From: Ypsolopha sequella | Taxonomy: Eukaryota; Arthropoda; Insecta; Lepidoptera; Ypsolophidae | Assembly (NCBI GenBank): GCA_934047225.1 | Contig: OW203987.1 | Location: 4,181,501 to 4,245,500 of the forward strand | Length of the DNA: 64,000 bases | Reading direction: 5' to 3' | Part shown: positions 14,301 through 26,300 of the stretch, in pieces | How the letters are laid out: each line of letters opens with the position of its first letter | How positions within the stretch are numbered: position 1 is the first letter of the stretch | Program-made: the position numbers and the translations under genes | The notes under the pieces: generated by a model | What the model saw: only the letters and a program-made list of their open reading frames with translations | The model's database searches: none | What the model was told of the DNA's origin: nothing

Positions 14301-17300
14301 CGCGACGCCCTTCGCACCAGGAGGACGCCGCGCCGCGACTCGCGCCCACCAAGCGCCCCGACACCACCAGTCCGAGGCACTCCTCGCGGCACAACCACAA
14401 CCAGCCCAACAGGTACAGTCGCCTGCAGTTCCAGCTCTATTTGTGATCGGCTGTGACGACGCAATAAGCACTGCCAATGGGTAGTCTGTCATGCTGGCGT
14501 CCGTACATACGTTAGTTACTTAAGGCGACTAGATTAAGCACGCTATTAAAACGATTGTTTTATGTATTGTTACCGATCATAAAATGCATTGAAGTTGTTT
14601 TAAATACATGTTTAGAACCCATAAAGATTGGTCCTGACATGATATTATAATGTACTAGGCTTTTTGTATGTGCTGACCGTTTTATTAAAGGTAAGCTTAC
14701 CTGCAGCAGTTCTTCAGTGCCCTCACAATTATATGTGTTAATTACATACAACTTCAACCATCGGTTGCCTAAACTATGAATAAAAAAGCAGCGAGTTGTG
14801 TCAGAAATGCAACCGTGAATTATTTTAGTGGATACTTCTTAATGTTGCCTCTTCACCCAATGACAGAGGAAGTAATCAATGGCGGCCATAGATATCATAA
14901 TAATATTTTAGCAGAGCATTTGCTTACGAGATAATAATGTAAAGAAAAAGAATAATAACTATTACCAAAAAATTAACGATTAAAAACGTAATAATCAGAA
15001 ATCAGATTATTCTTCGTTAAAAGATTGAACCGGAAGTGACGTACAAGTTCTGAACATGCCCTCCTATCCGAGATGCGACCATATAAGTATTCACTTTAAA
15101 AACCGGACCCAAGTGTGTGTGTACTATGTTACATGCAATGCAATAGGTATACAAATCCGCTTGTCCCCAGAACGGCGAGTTACCTGTCCGCGACGGCGCA
15201 ACTGTCCCGCGGTGCGGAGCTGGACCTGGTTGCGCAGGCGCCGCGCTCACCCGCACACAGCTACACCGCCATCGAGCATCGGAAGAGCATCCTCGTCAAC
15301 GGGTACCCGGTCAGCGTACGTACACCACTGCTCGTTTACTACTTTGTCGACTAGATTAAACTCGGGACTGTTTCAACAAAGAATATGAAATATTACTCCG
15401 AAAAGAAGCGACACTCACCTCCCCCCGCCGGTTTATTGTCGCGCGCAAATCAGGTGCACGTCCGCGTGCTGCAGTACTTAAGTACCGCTTGTGCTTAAGT
15501 TACGATACCTTAGGAATCTTTATAAAAGGAAAAACGTATATTACCCGTTACTGTACCCCACGCGCTTTTTATAGAGTCAGTTGGGATATGACTTCTTAGA
15601 ACTACGCAGAACTATGTCTCTCTTTAAATTTACTTTAAACATATTTACTTCAAACAAAGTAGATTGTATTGATCTGGCCAACAAAATATTAAGCCGCTCT
15701 TATCCCAAAATCAGTAATTTCAAAGTCAAATAGAACTTTCAAATATCGTCTAAAACATCCAAAAAAAATACGCAATATAGTTCGAACCTTTATCTAGGTC
15801 TTCCACGCATGTGTTACACGATCAGATAAACTTTGCTCGATAGAAATAATTCACGAACACAGCATGTAATAAGACCTTTCAAATCATGCCATTTCCATAA
15901 TTCCACTCTTTTATTAACGAAACATATCTGGTAATATTGCTCTTTAAATTTCCTAGGTCGACCACGTAAGTGGGTTTTAATAAACATATCCCTTATTTTT
16001 AAACAATTTAATAAATAATGTCTTCTGTCAGTAAAATGTTCCATCTACAATATTGAAGGTACTTTCCCTCCATGTGGCAATGTGGCATAGTCGTGGGACG
16101 CCCTGTATATAATAAATTGAAATTGAAATTGTTCGCCGCGTGTGTGTGTGCACAAGCGTGTATCGACAAACTAGTTACGCTTGCGAGAGTAGTAGGTAAT
16201 TAAATCGGCGCTGAGTGTCGGAGGTGTGGTTTCAGTCTCTGTCTGCAGTGTGAATCAAAAAAGTTAGCGTTCGTTTTTTTTTTTTACAAAATCCTTGGAA
16301 CAGCTTGTCTAATTTAGCCATTGACGATGAATTTAGCTAAATATTGCAAACCTTAAATTTTGTAATGACTTGTAGTAACACAGACGGTATTGTGGTTATC
16401 CCCAGGTGATGACGTGCTACGCATCAGCTGCCGCATCGACGCCGGAGAGCCCGAGCACGTCTGCGCCCGCGCCGATGCCGAATGACATCTTCGACTATGT
16501 GCCGCAGGGCAGGTTGGGGTTTAATCCGACATTTTCGTCATAATTTTTGTGATATTGGTCAACAGAAGCTTATTAAAATTATACATTCATATGTAGCTAG
16601 TGTTGGTAGTATAAATATAATGTAGTCTATACTTCTACATATATACATACCTATATACTCATGCCTGTCTCCCAGAGGGGTAGGCAGAGACTACTGATTT
16701 CCACCTACTATCTATTTGTATATTATTTGAGAGAAACCTCCGATATACTTTTTTATTTAGTTGACGAAAGATTTAAAAAAAGTGTTGTAGGTAGACACCA
16801 GGTGAACTGTAACGTAGGTACTGATCATATTCTGGTGATGAGCCGGACCAATAATCCGTTGAAACATTGGCGGCAACGATCAGAAGTGGCTCTACGGCTA
16901 TGTTACACATAATAAAAGTTGAGAGATTGCACGATACGTAAGCCAAGGATTAATTTCATGTTTTTTTTTTACTGAAGTACAATAGAACCGTTTATAATAT
17001 GCGCATACAAATCTTCGCCATTGCTCGTATTCTCTAAAACAAGCCGAATCATAAATTGTAGTAGGTATTTGGAAACTTATTAAAGAGAAGATAACAGTCA
17101 AAGTAATTTTAGAACATGTGCAAAGATTCAGAATCAGAAGCAATGATTTCGAAAGGAGCCCATTTCGAAAGCCCATTTAAACATTTTACATAAACCACTT
17201 CATACAAGCAAAAAGCAGCGCCATCTGTTATAACCTGTACAAACTATAATGAGTGCCAGACTTTATGACGCCTCGGAAGTTCGTCTATCTCTCTCTTTCA

Positions 17301-20300
17301 TATATTTCTGTCAAGTCTGTCATCTATTTGTCTCTGTCCATCTTGCTGGTGCTAACTTCACTCATATTTGGCGCGCACGTGAACGCCGCAAACATGGCCG
17401 CCATTTTGGACTTCGATAATAAAATTATAGATTTAAAAATGGTTTATTTAATTGTTAAACATGCAACAAACATAATGTAAGGTTTACTTACCGATGATAC
17501 GAAATCCCATGTAGCTTTTTAACTTTTTGCAACCTTTTACAGCGCATCTAGGCATTTTTAATACAGAAGTGCACACCACAACGCCTCGCGGATCTCTGAT
17601 TCGCTTTGGCCCTAAACTGACATTTTAGGACCAACGAACTGAGGTCATATACTCGCGCCGTTGGGCCGGTCCTTACACTTTTCAAGTCAATGATCAGAAG
17701 CAATCATGGGTGTAAGTTTGGCTCTCTATGGGCGACTGGAAGTGGACAATCTGTCATTAATTGTATAGAAAGCGCAAATACTACCTATGCCGCAGAGTGC
17801 CGACGAGTAGCGAATTTTCCTACTTGAATTATTTAAGTGGTTCTACTGTACTTGTTTAACATTAACTTAACATGGTTATATTTGTCCCCCGCAGCAGCAG
17901 CGCTCAAAGCGAGTCCACCCTCGAGGGCGGCAACAACAGCCTGGCCACCTCCCAGTGGATCGACGACAGCTTCCCCCCGCGGAATAGCTCCCCCTCGCCC
18001 CCGTCTCCGCCCGAGGAGCGCTACAGCCGCCCTTCCACCTCCAAACAGCCGTACGAGTCGGACGAGTTGCTCGACCGGTCGCTCAACTCGAGCGAGAGCT
18101 CCTTCAACGCGCTCTCGGTCTCCCAGTATGACAGGTGAGAGGGTGTGCTTTACATTATTATAAACTAACTTGTTTAAACATCAACATCTTTATAAAAAAA
18201 TTACTTGTACTGTTATGCTCATAAGAGGATGCTTTACAATTTGTGAAGCTGATGACCATTTCAGTAATGTTCTAACCGTGGTAATAGGTTGCCAGGTTTG
18301 TGATTAATAAAGTAACAAACCACTTTAGTTCCCATAAATAGATCTTCTCATTCTACTTGAACAATAAATCTTATCTAATTTTGATAACATAATACTGTCG
18401 GTTTAGATTCATAATTAGTTATGGAGTTATAAGTGTTATGAAGGGCTCGGGAAACACACAAATACCGCCTCCCTTCACCTCTCTCACATTACACACCCTC
18501 ACACATTACACACAACACAAAATCTCACTTTCGCATTAATATTGTTACCCACCTTCAAACGTACAACGGGAACGGTTTTTTTTTTATTTAAATGAAAATG
18601 TTGATAGTTTGTTTTTATAGGTATAGTAATAATTTTAATCTGCTTTTATCACTTTTCTTTCTTTTTCATATTTTAAACAAGAAATATTTATTATAAAATT
18701 TCTGATAAGTTTTGGGTGGATTCTAGTTTCCAAGTTACAAGCAAGCTTGAAGTAGAAATTAGTGTCTTTATAAAGTAAAAAATTTGTTCTTCACTACATA
18801 GTATAAAACAAAGTCGCTTCCCGCTGTCTGTCTGTCCCTATGTATGCTTAGATCTTTAAAACTACGCAACGGATTTTGATGCGGTTTTTTTAATAGATAG
18901 TGATTCAAGAGGAAGGTTTATATGTATAATACATCAGCATTGCACCTGTGCGAAGCCGGGGCGGGTCGCTAGTAAGAAATATGTGTGTATTGTAATATTC
19001 AGATTCTAAATTTAGGACCGACAGAACAAAACCAGACAGGCAATGTGTCCCTCTGTGCTTGCAATGACACCCATCAGGCGAAATAAAGAACAGACTTCAG
19101 ATCAATTTTGTCATTCGATTCATAAAAACGATCTATACCCAATGCTTTTGACTTGGCCCGTCCTCAGTATGTCACTAATTTATAAACGTTTTCCCTTTTA
19201 CAGGTTGGCAAGTAAGTCGTGAAATGGAACTAAAATTATTTTTACTGGTAACACCTAGTATCCCCTTACAAAACATATCAAGGTGTTGCCATATTAAAAC
19301 TGTTTTTGCAAAGGTGGCGCCCCTATTTATTCCACGACTTTCTTGTCAAGCTGTACTCGTACCATTCAAATAACTCGACTAACTCAACTAATACCAGTGT
19401 ACACGATGACGACACTCATACCCTCAGCAGGCGCTTCGAGCCGGGCCTCGAGCCCGAGCGGCACGAAGAGTCGCGCAACACCATCACCGACCTCATGACG
19501 CGGATGTCTTCCGCCACCATCTCCACTTCCGCCAACCTGGTCAACAACCTCACCTCCCGCATCGTCAAGTCCGAGGTCCGCACTAGCGTCGTCAGCATAT
19601 CGTCCTCGAGGATCGAGAGGAAGAGAGAGCAGAACAACAACATGTCGCTGAGCACGTTGTCAGTGAACAGTGTGGAGACGTCGGCCTCGGACAAGAGCTC
19701 CAGTCAGGACGTGAACTCGGAGATAGTGACGGAGAGGAGGATAAGTCCTCCGCCGCAGAAGGTGTCCACGGGCGCGATACCGAAGAGTATCAGCTTTGAT
19801 GCGACTGCGGAGAAGACGCAAAGGTAAGTGTTAGGTCTATATGCAGCATATATATTATTATATGTATGTTTTAAATACATTTTTGTGCATATTTTTATAT
19901 TAAGCTTTTTATTTAGTTTATAATCATTCGACTGTTGACGTCCCCGTGAAATAGCGGGCCGAAATATATCTCCCAACATTATTTTCCGAGTTCCTGTAAT
20001 GTAGATATTGTAGTCTCCTTAAGGCGATTATCCCGGACAAAATGTGAAATTCGACATTTTAGAATTTCGAAGACGCTGCATCCTGTCGCTTTAGAAAATT
20101 GCAGCTCTGCATAAACATACGTTGATCCTTATTCTAAGACCCCTTGGAATTCTTTTTTACATAATTTATCATTTAAAGCTATAATAAGCTTCACGCGTTA
20201 CTACAAAGTCATAAAAATAAGAAACTGTTTATCATCAGTTTCTCACCAAATACGGGCTAAAATGCAGAAGACGTCACATATTCAGGTATGGTTCAAAGAA

Positions 20301-23300
20301 GTAAAGATTCCTATGAGATTCGTTTTTTATTCAATTTGTTTTAGAAGGAAAAAGCTTGAAAATATTTAATAGCGCCTGAAAAAAAAAAATACCAAAACAA
20401 GATCTAACGATTTTGATTATTGCTTTTAAATTTAATCAGGCACTTAGAGTCAAACGACACGCTCCCGTCACGCAAAAATAAAAAAATAAAATGTCTTTAT
20501 TTCGGGCAATGAAAAACACATAGAAAGTGAAAAGAAAATTTTGGCTAATATCAGGTGTTTTTGTGGTAGTGTAGTGCATTTGACGATTCCGATTTTGTAT
20601 AATATTGTGAACTAGTGGTGTGTGGTGTATAGTAATGTAAATATTCCCTTTTGTTTTGTTTTTGTGCAATAAGTGTAAGTGTAATGTATAGGTTAGGTTA
20701 GTTTGCTGTATCATTTATTAAATAAACTAACATTGTAGAAGACAATAATAAATGGTAAATAATGGGTAATAAAAGAATAATAAAGTACTACGGTTCTGGT
20801 AAAGCCAAGCGAGTTTACCAAAATAAAGGTCGACGACTCCTCGGTCTCAAATAGGCACAGAGCATAAAATATAATCTTTACGTCAAAAATAAAATAAATC
20901 AAAATAAAAAACAAATAAAAGGCCAATAGAGGCAATATTATATATTTATTAAAGTATTACTCGCACATGTGATTATATTATAAACTTATGAACGAATAAC
21001 TCTTTTCGAGTGCAACAACAATAAAAAGATTTTATGCAACAAGGATTGAAGAATCACGTCGAGGTGCATAATTGAAAAACTGCAGAGACGCAACCACACG
21101 TGCATTTGTCCCAAGAGCTGCAGTTGATTTCATACAGTGCATTGTGTGCGCAAGACATTCGAAGGCAGCCAGAGACTCAAAGGATTTCTCTCCATTCTTC
21201 AGAGGGCTATTGACGGTCTCCAATATCAATACGTAACTCGATGAGGACTGCTTGAAGCAGGCATATGGAACAGAACCCACACAATTATTGCTGCTCGTTT
21301 GATGGACTCTAATCTTGTGCTATATAGGTTACACTGTGTTCTTCTTACTGCCGTCTCAATTCAGCGTATCCACGTTTCAAAAACATCTTTAATTATTGTT
21401 ATATGCTTTGTGCATTTTTGACAAATACCAAAATCTTGATCATCTGTATCTGTTACAGCCTTCTGTCAAAGTCAGTATAATTTTGATGAACATAAATACT
21501 CGCAACGTGCCAGTTAATCAAATTAGAACCTTCTTACTTAAATTTTAACGTAAATGAAGGAAATCGTAAATAAAATAAAAAATATAACAGCCAAACTTTC
21601 CCAATATTATACCCATTTACAATTTTTAGGAAAATGTTTGGAAATTGGTGCAGCACCGAAAGGGCTGATACCAAAAACTGCCCTCAGTGCAATACCACCA
21701 ATAATCAGAAGCAACATGATTATGGTTAACTACATGAACGCCTTACACTCTACACACATGCTCTACATACAATATATACACCTCTGCACAGATCAGAAAA
21801 ATTTCGCACAAAAAACCCATCCTTCCAGAAGAGCTACAAATAAATATCCAAATACGCTACAAATAAATTTAAATATCTGCCTAACTTTGCCCCTTCAATT
21901 AGTCTTACTAAACAACAAATCAACCCAAATTTTGGATTTATTTACGTATATAACATGTGTTATTATTTTACTCTAATTAATGATTCTTTCGCTAAACTCA
22001 TAAACTAAACATGAAAATCAGAGGTGCGATTGTGTAAGAAAATAGTCATGAAATCGTATTCATTTGATAGCTTAAAACTAATCATTTCACTTGTCAAACG
22101 GCCAATTCGAATTGTCTATGGTATTCATAGATGCTTTACGATTTGTATTGTTATTTTAGACAATGAGTGAATGATTTGTTAAGATTGACAGATAATTCGA
22201 ATTGTCTAAGATTTTGTTAGTTCATCGCTAATGTCAAATGATTGCGGCGACTTGTTGTCTATGACAATCGTTTAACGGCTCGGTAAGTGTTTTTGATTAT
22301 TTTGGAATAAAATTAGGTAAAACATTTTTATTCTACCATTAAAATCAATAACTGATGTTCAATTAATTAAAATTGTGGAGCTTTTTAGTCAAAACCCTTG
22401 GCTTTGGCACAGAAATAAGAATTGTTTTTTTATATGAACACAGTTTGGGGTTATATTTTTGTAGGAAAGATATTATGAAAAGGTTTAGGGCAGTTCGGCC
22501 ACAGATTAAAATATTTTTTCTTACTTTTTAGGGTTCCGTACCCAAAGGGTAACCAACGGGACCCTATTACTTAGACTCCGCTGTCCGTCTGTCTGTCCGT
22601 CTGTCAACAGGCTGTATCTCATGAACCGTGATAGTAAGACAGTTGAAATTTTCACAGATGATGTATTTCTGTTGCCGCTATAACAACAAATACTAAAAAA
22701 CAGAATAAAATAAATATTTAAGGGGGCTCCCATACAACAGACATGTTTTTTCGCTGTTTTTATATATAATGGTACGGAACCCTTCGTGCACGAGTCCGAC
22801 TCGCACTTGGCCGGTTTTTGTATTTTGGTTCGGTTGCTATTTCGTCATACTAATATAATAAAGAAACATACTATAAAATAAAACACCGACCGATTCAAAA
22901 ATATTTTGCAGTTGCAGTTGACTTGACACTTGAATTGATTCGAAACTATGACGCGTTATTATAACTACAAAACTCGGACGAAGACAAATAATACGATAAG
23001 ATATAGCGCTGTCTCTTTCAGACATCACATCTAGTAAAAAAAGTAATCCCGTGTCAAGCTCTTCAACTACATATACTGTTGAGTAGTAGTAAACTTATGC
23101 CACCACCTGGGGTCGAGCAGCTGAAACTCGGTTTTCCTTCAATTGTTGCGTTGCATGGAGATAAGTTTCGATTGAATTCTATGTTTTAAATTATAAAAAT
23201 TAATCTTTGTGGTGGATTTAAAAAATGTAATCAAAAAGATCTATTATTTTTGTGTTTGACATAATTTTAAAGTAAATAAATTATCAAATTTCATTTTACG

Positions 23301-26300
23301 TAGGTAGTACACAATAAAACGCAATTTCATTTCGCATTTTTTAAACCATCGGTCATTTCTAAACCTTCGGTTACTTTTCGGTCTTCATTTTATGGACAGT
23401 TTTACACAATTCGAATTTGCCCTACACGATCCTTGACAATGGTATAGATTTATCATCTATGACCAACCTTACACAATCGCACCTCTTTACATTACCAGAA
23501 TACGGACGCCTCACAGAATAAGGTTGCGGGAAGCGCGCGGGGCGACTCGCTTGCAAGTGCGCCGCGCAGCAGGAATAAGACGGCTATAGTTTTTTTCAAA
23601 TACAGACTGTTCACAGGTATTTTACCTCTGACAGCTGTTCTATGTCCAATACTTAAGAAACATTTTCGATCAGCCTAGAGGTAAAATAACTGTAAACGAT
23701 CTGTACCTATCGCGGCCGCGGCCGCTAACTCAATGATTCCCTTAAAAGGAGGCTTTATTGCCTGTGTCACTATGTGGGTCATTAAATTAGTAAAGAACGA
23801 ATATACTCCCTTTTTTAGGGTTCCGTACCCAAAGGGTAACCAACGGGACCCTATTACTAAGACTCCGCTGTCTGTCTGTCTGTCCGTCCGTCTGTCACCA
23901 GGCTGTATCTCATGAACTGTGATAGTTAGACAGTTGAAATTTTCACAGATGATGTATTTCTATTGCCGCTATAACAACAAATACTAAAAAACAGAATAAA
24001 ATAAATATTTAAGGGAACTCCCATATGACAGATATGTTTTTTTGCCGTTTTTATAGATAACGGTACGGACCCCGTCGTGCGCGATTCCGACTCGCACTTG
24101 GCCGGTTTTTTTTTGGGGTTCGCGTTCTAGTTTAGCTACGGGTGGGCAAAAACATACCAGGGCTTCGCAAAACCCTAGGATTTGAATTACATGTGGGTCT
24201 AGATTGACGTGAAAATTTTGAGAAAGTTTACCTTAAAGTGAATGTGGGGCGAAATGAGTAACTAACATTACAATGACACATTGTTGTATGACGTATATTG
24301 ATAAACTACTATTACTTGTTTCAGGAGACGGATCATAGGCGAGGAGATGGCGGGAAACTTGGACGAACTCAAGAATAACGTGAAACGGTCCGGCGGCAAT
24401 CTGCTCCACAAGATTAAGATGTTCCGACAGAAGGGTCGCTCCATTAATCATAGTAATGGTAGGAAGGGCCGAACTTTACATATCTATAGCAATCTTGCAT
24501 ATACCTGCTATATCGGGCACTTCCTAAGGAACGACAAAATTTAAACGCTGTAAAATACTATCAAAATCATAGAACTATAAATAACTACTAACAATTATAA
24601 ATGGACATAGTAAAGTAGGAAGTATTTCAGATGATATTTCGAGACACTGAAAATTTTCCAAATAATTTTCCGATTTCTCGGTGTTTTGGGCTCTAAGAAC
24701 TTTTAACATACATATGTTTGTTGTATGTACAATATTATTGTCACGCTTGTTCTCCGGACGCGTAGGCAGAGGCAACAAACAAATCTGTATCCAAATTCAT
24801 CAAGCGAGCTAGCGAATTAGCTCTTTAAAATTAGACTTTAAACTTTAATATCGAGAGAATTCTCAGTAGTAAGCCAAATAATAGTAATTCAACTGCCTTA
24901 AATGAACCAAATGGATTTTAAATTATTTAATTTTGCTTTATTCAGATATAAAGTTGCCCGAAGAAGAGCAGCGCAGCGACGACGGCTCCTCCAAACCGGA
25001 GAACACAGAGAGTTCTGAAGACATCCTCGCGAAGTATAGGAGGAAGTCGAGTACCGACTCGCGAGGCAACCGCCGCGGCTCGAGGCAGGCCAGCGAGCCC
25101 GAGACGGATACCGACTTAGACAGGTCAGTGCTGAATGATCCGTATTACCGACTAGTGGGTGCATGTTACCTGAGTGACGTAAACTGAGGTAACAATAGTT
25201 TATTTGTCTTCAAATTTAACACAAACAAAATATATATTTTAATCAAAAAATAGGTGGACTAAAATAGTCAGGGCTGCTCTTGAATACACAAGTAGGAGCT
25301 GATTTTCAGTCCTGGCCAGAAAAAAAGATATGGAATGATTATTACATACGGCTTGAACACTCACGTGTGATTGTTGTTGACTATATGCCAACCGTTTCAC
25401 CGATACAATTTCGGCATTATCAAGGCGAGTGTCGTTCTTAGGACGACGACGCGGCGTTCACCGGTTGGCATATAGTAAACAACAATCACACGTGAGTGTT
25501 CAAGCCGTATGTAATAATAATTTAGTATGTCAGCTCACGCGAGTTTTAATGATATGGAACATTATAAAAGTATAAATAATTTTATTAAAATAACATTGGA
25601 TTTTTATGAAGAACTATTAAATGTATATTCTAAAATTAAAATTAACTATTACCTACCAAACACAAAAAGAAAAATTATTAACTCTGTAAACAATGCCATA
25701 AAAAAATCTAATTAGAATTATAAATAATGCAATAATAAAAACTAAAAATAAAACACAATGTCAACACAAAATAACAACACAAAATACAATCACCGATTAC
25801 TGTAAATACGCCTCGCGCGTCTGTTCGACCAAGACCCACCCATCCATCAGCCTGTCTTCGTCCACAGCTCCCTGTAAGCCTTTCCAAGATATAGCCACTC
25901 CTGGAAGAAATAACTATACTCACACATCCTGGGCAGTCGGGTTGGTGAGCGCAGTGCCGAAACCCTCGCATCAGTGACGACGCTGCCCGTCACCAGTCTG
26001 TTTTATATAAGGGCCGGGAATTGGTGGTGGAGATACCGCCATCAATCGGTCCCAGGCATGGTAATCCACCTGGTTTGAAAGCTGTCTTACTCTTACTCTC
26101 TTGTCTTACTCTCTCCCGAATAACTTCGGGGGTGTTTGTAGTTAGATGAAGATACCTCCACAGTCGACTAAGACCCAACTACTGATAAATACTTTTGCTT
26201 CATCTGGTTTTGGCCGTGGTTTATTACCGCCGTCATTCATTACGGAACCATGCCGCCAAGCGACTCCTCGTGTTCAGACATTATGTTGCCGCTACCGACT

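Noticed and set aside
14233..14492. Alternative frames over exon 14
   Set aside because: All overlap exon 14 (14249-14412), whose frame is fixed by phase continuity and by the NTEVDTDD junction.
21032..21280. 82-codon minus-strand frame ([15 protein letters not shown]...)
   Set aside because: Not recognised, no splice sites or context, and surrounded by repeat-like DNA; not enough to call a gene.
23709..23728. GCGGCCGCGGCCGC as a cloning-vector join
   Set aside because: Flanks on both sides are ordinary insect repeat DNA with no vector sequence; a chance palindromic GC patch is more likely.
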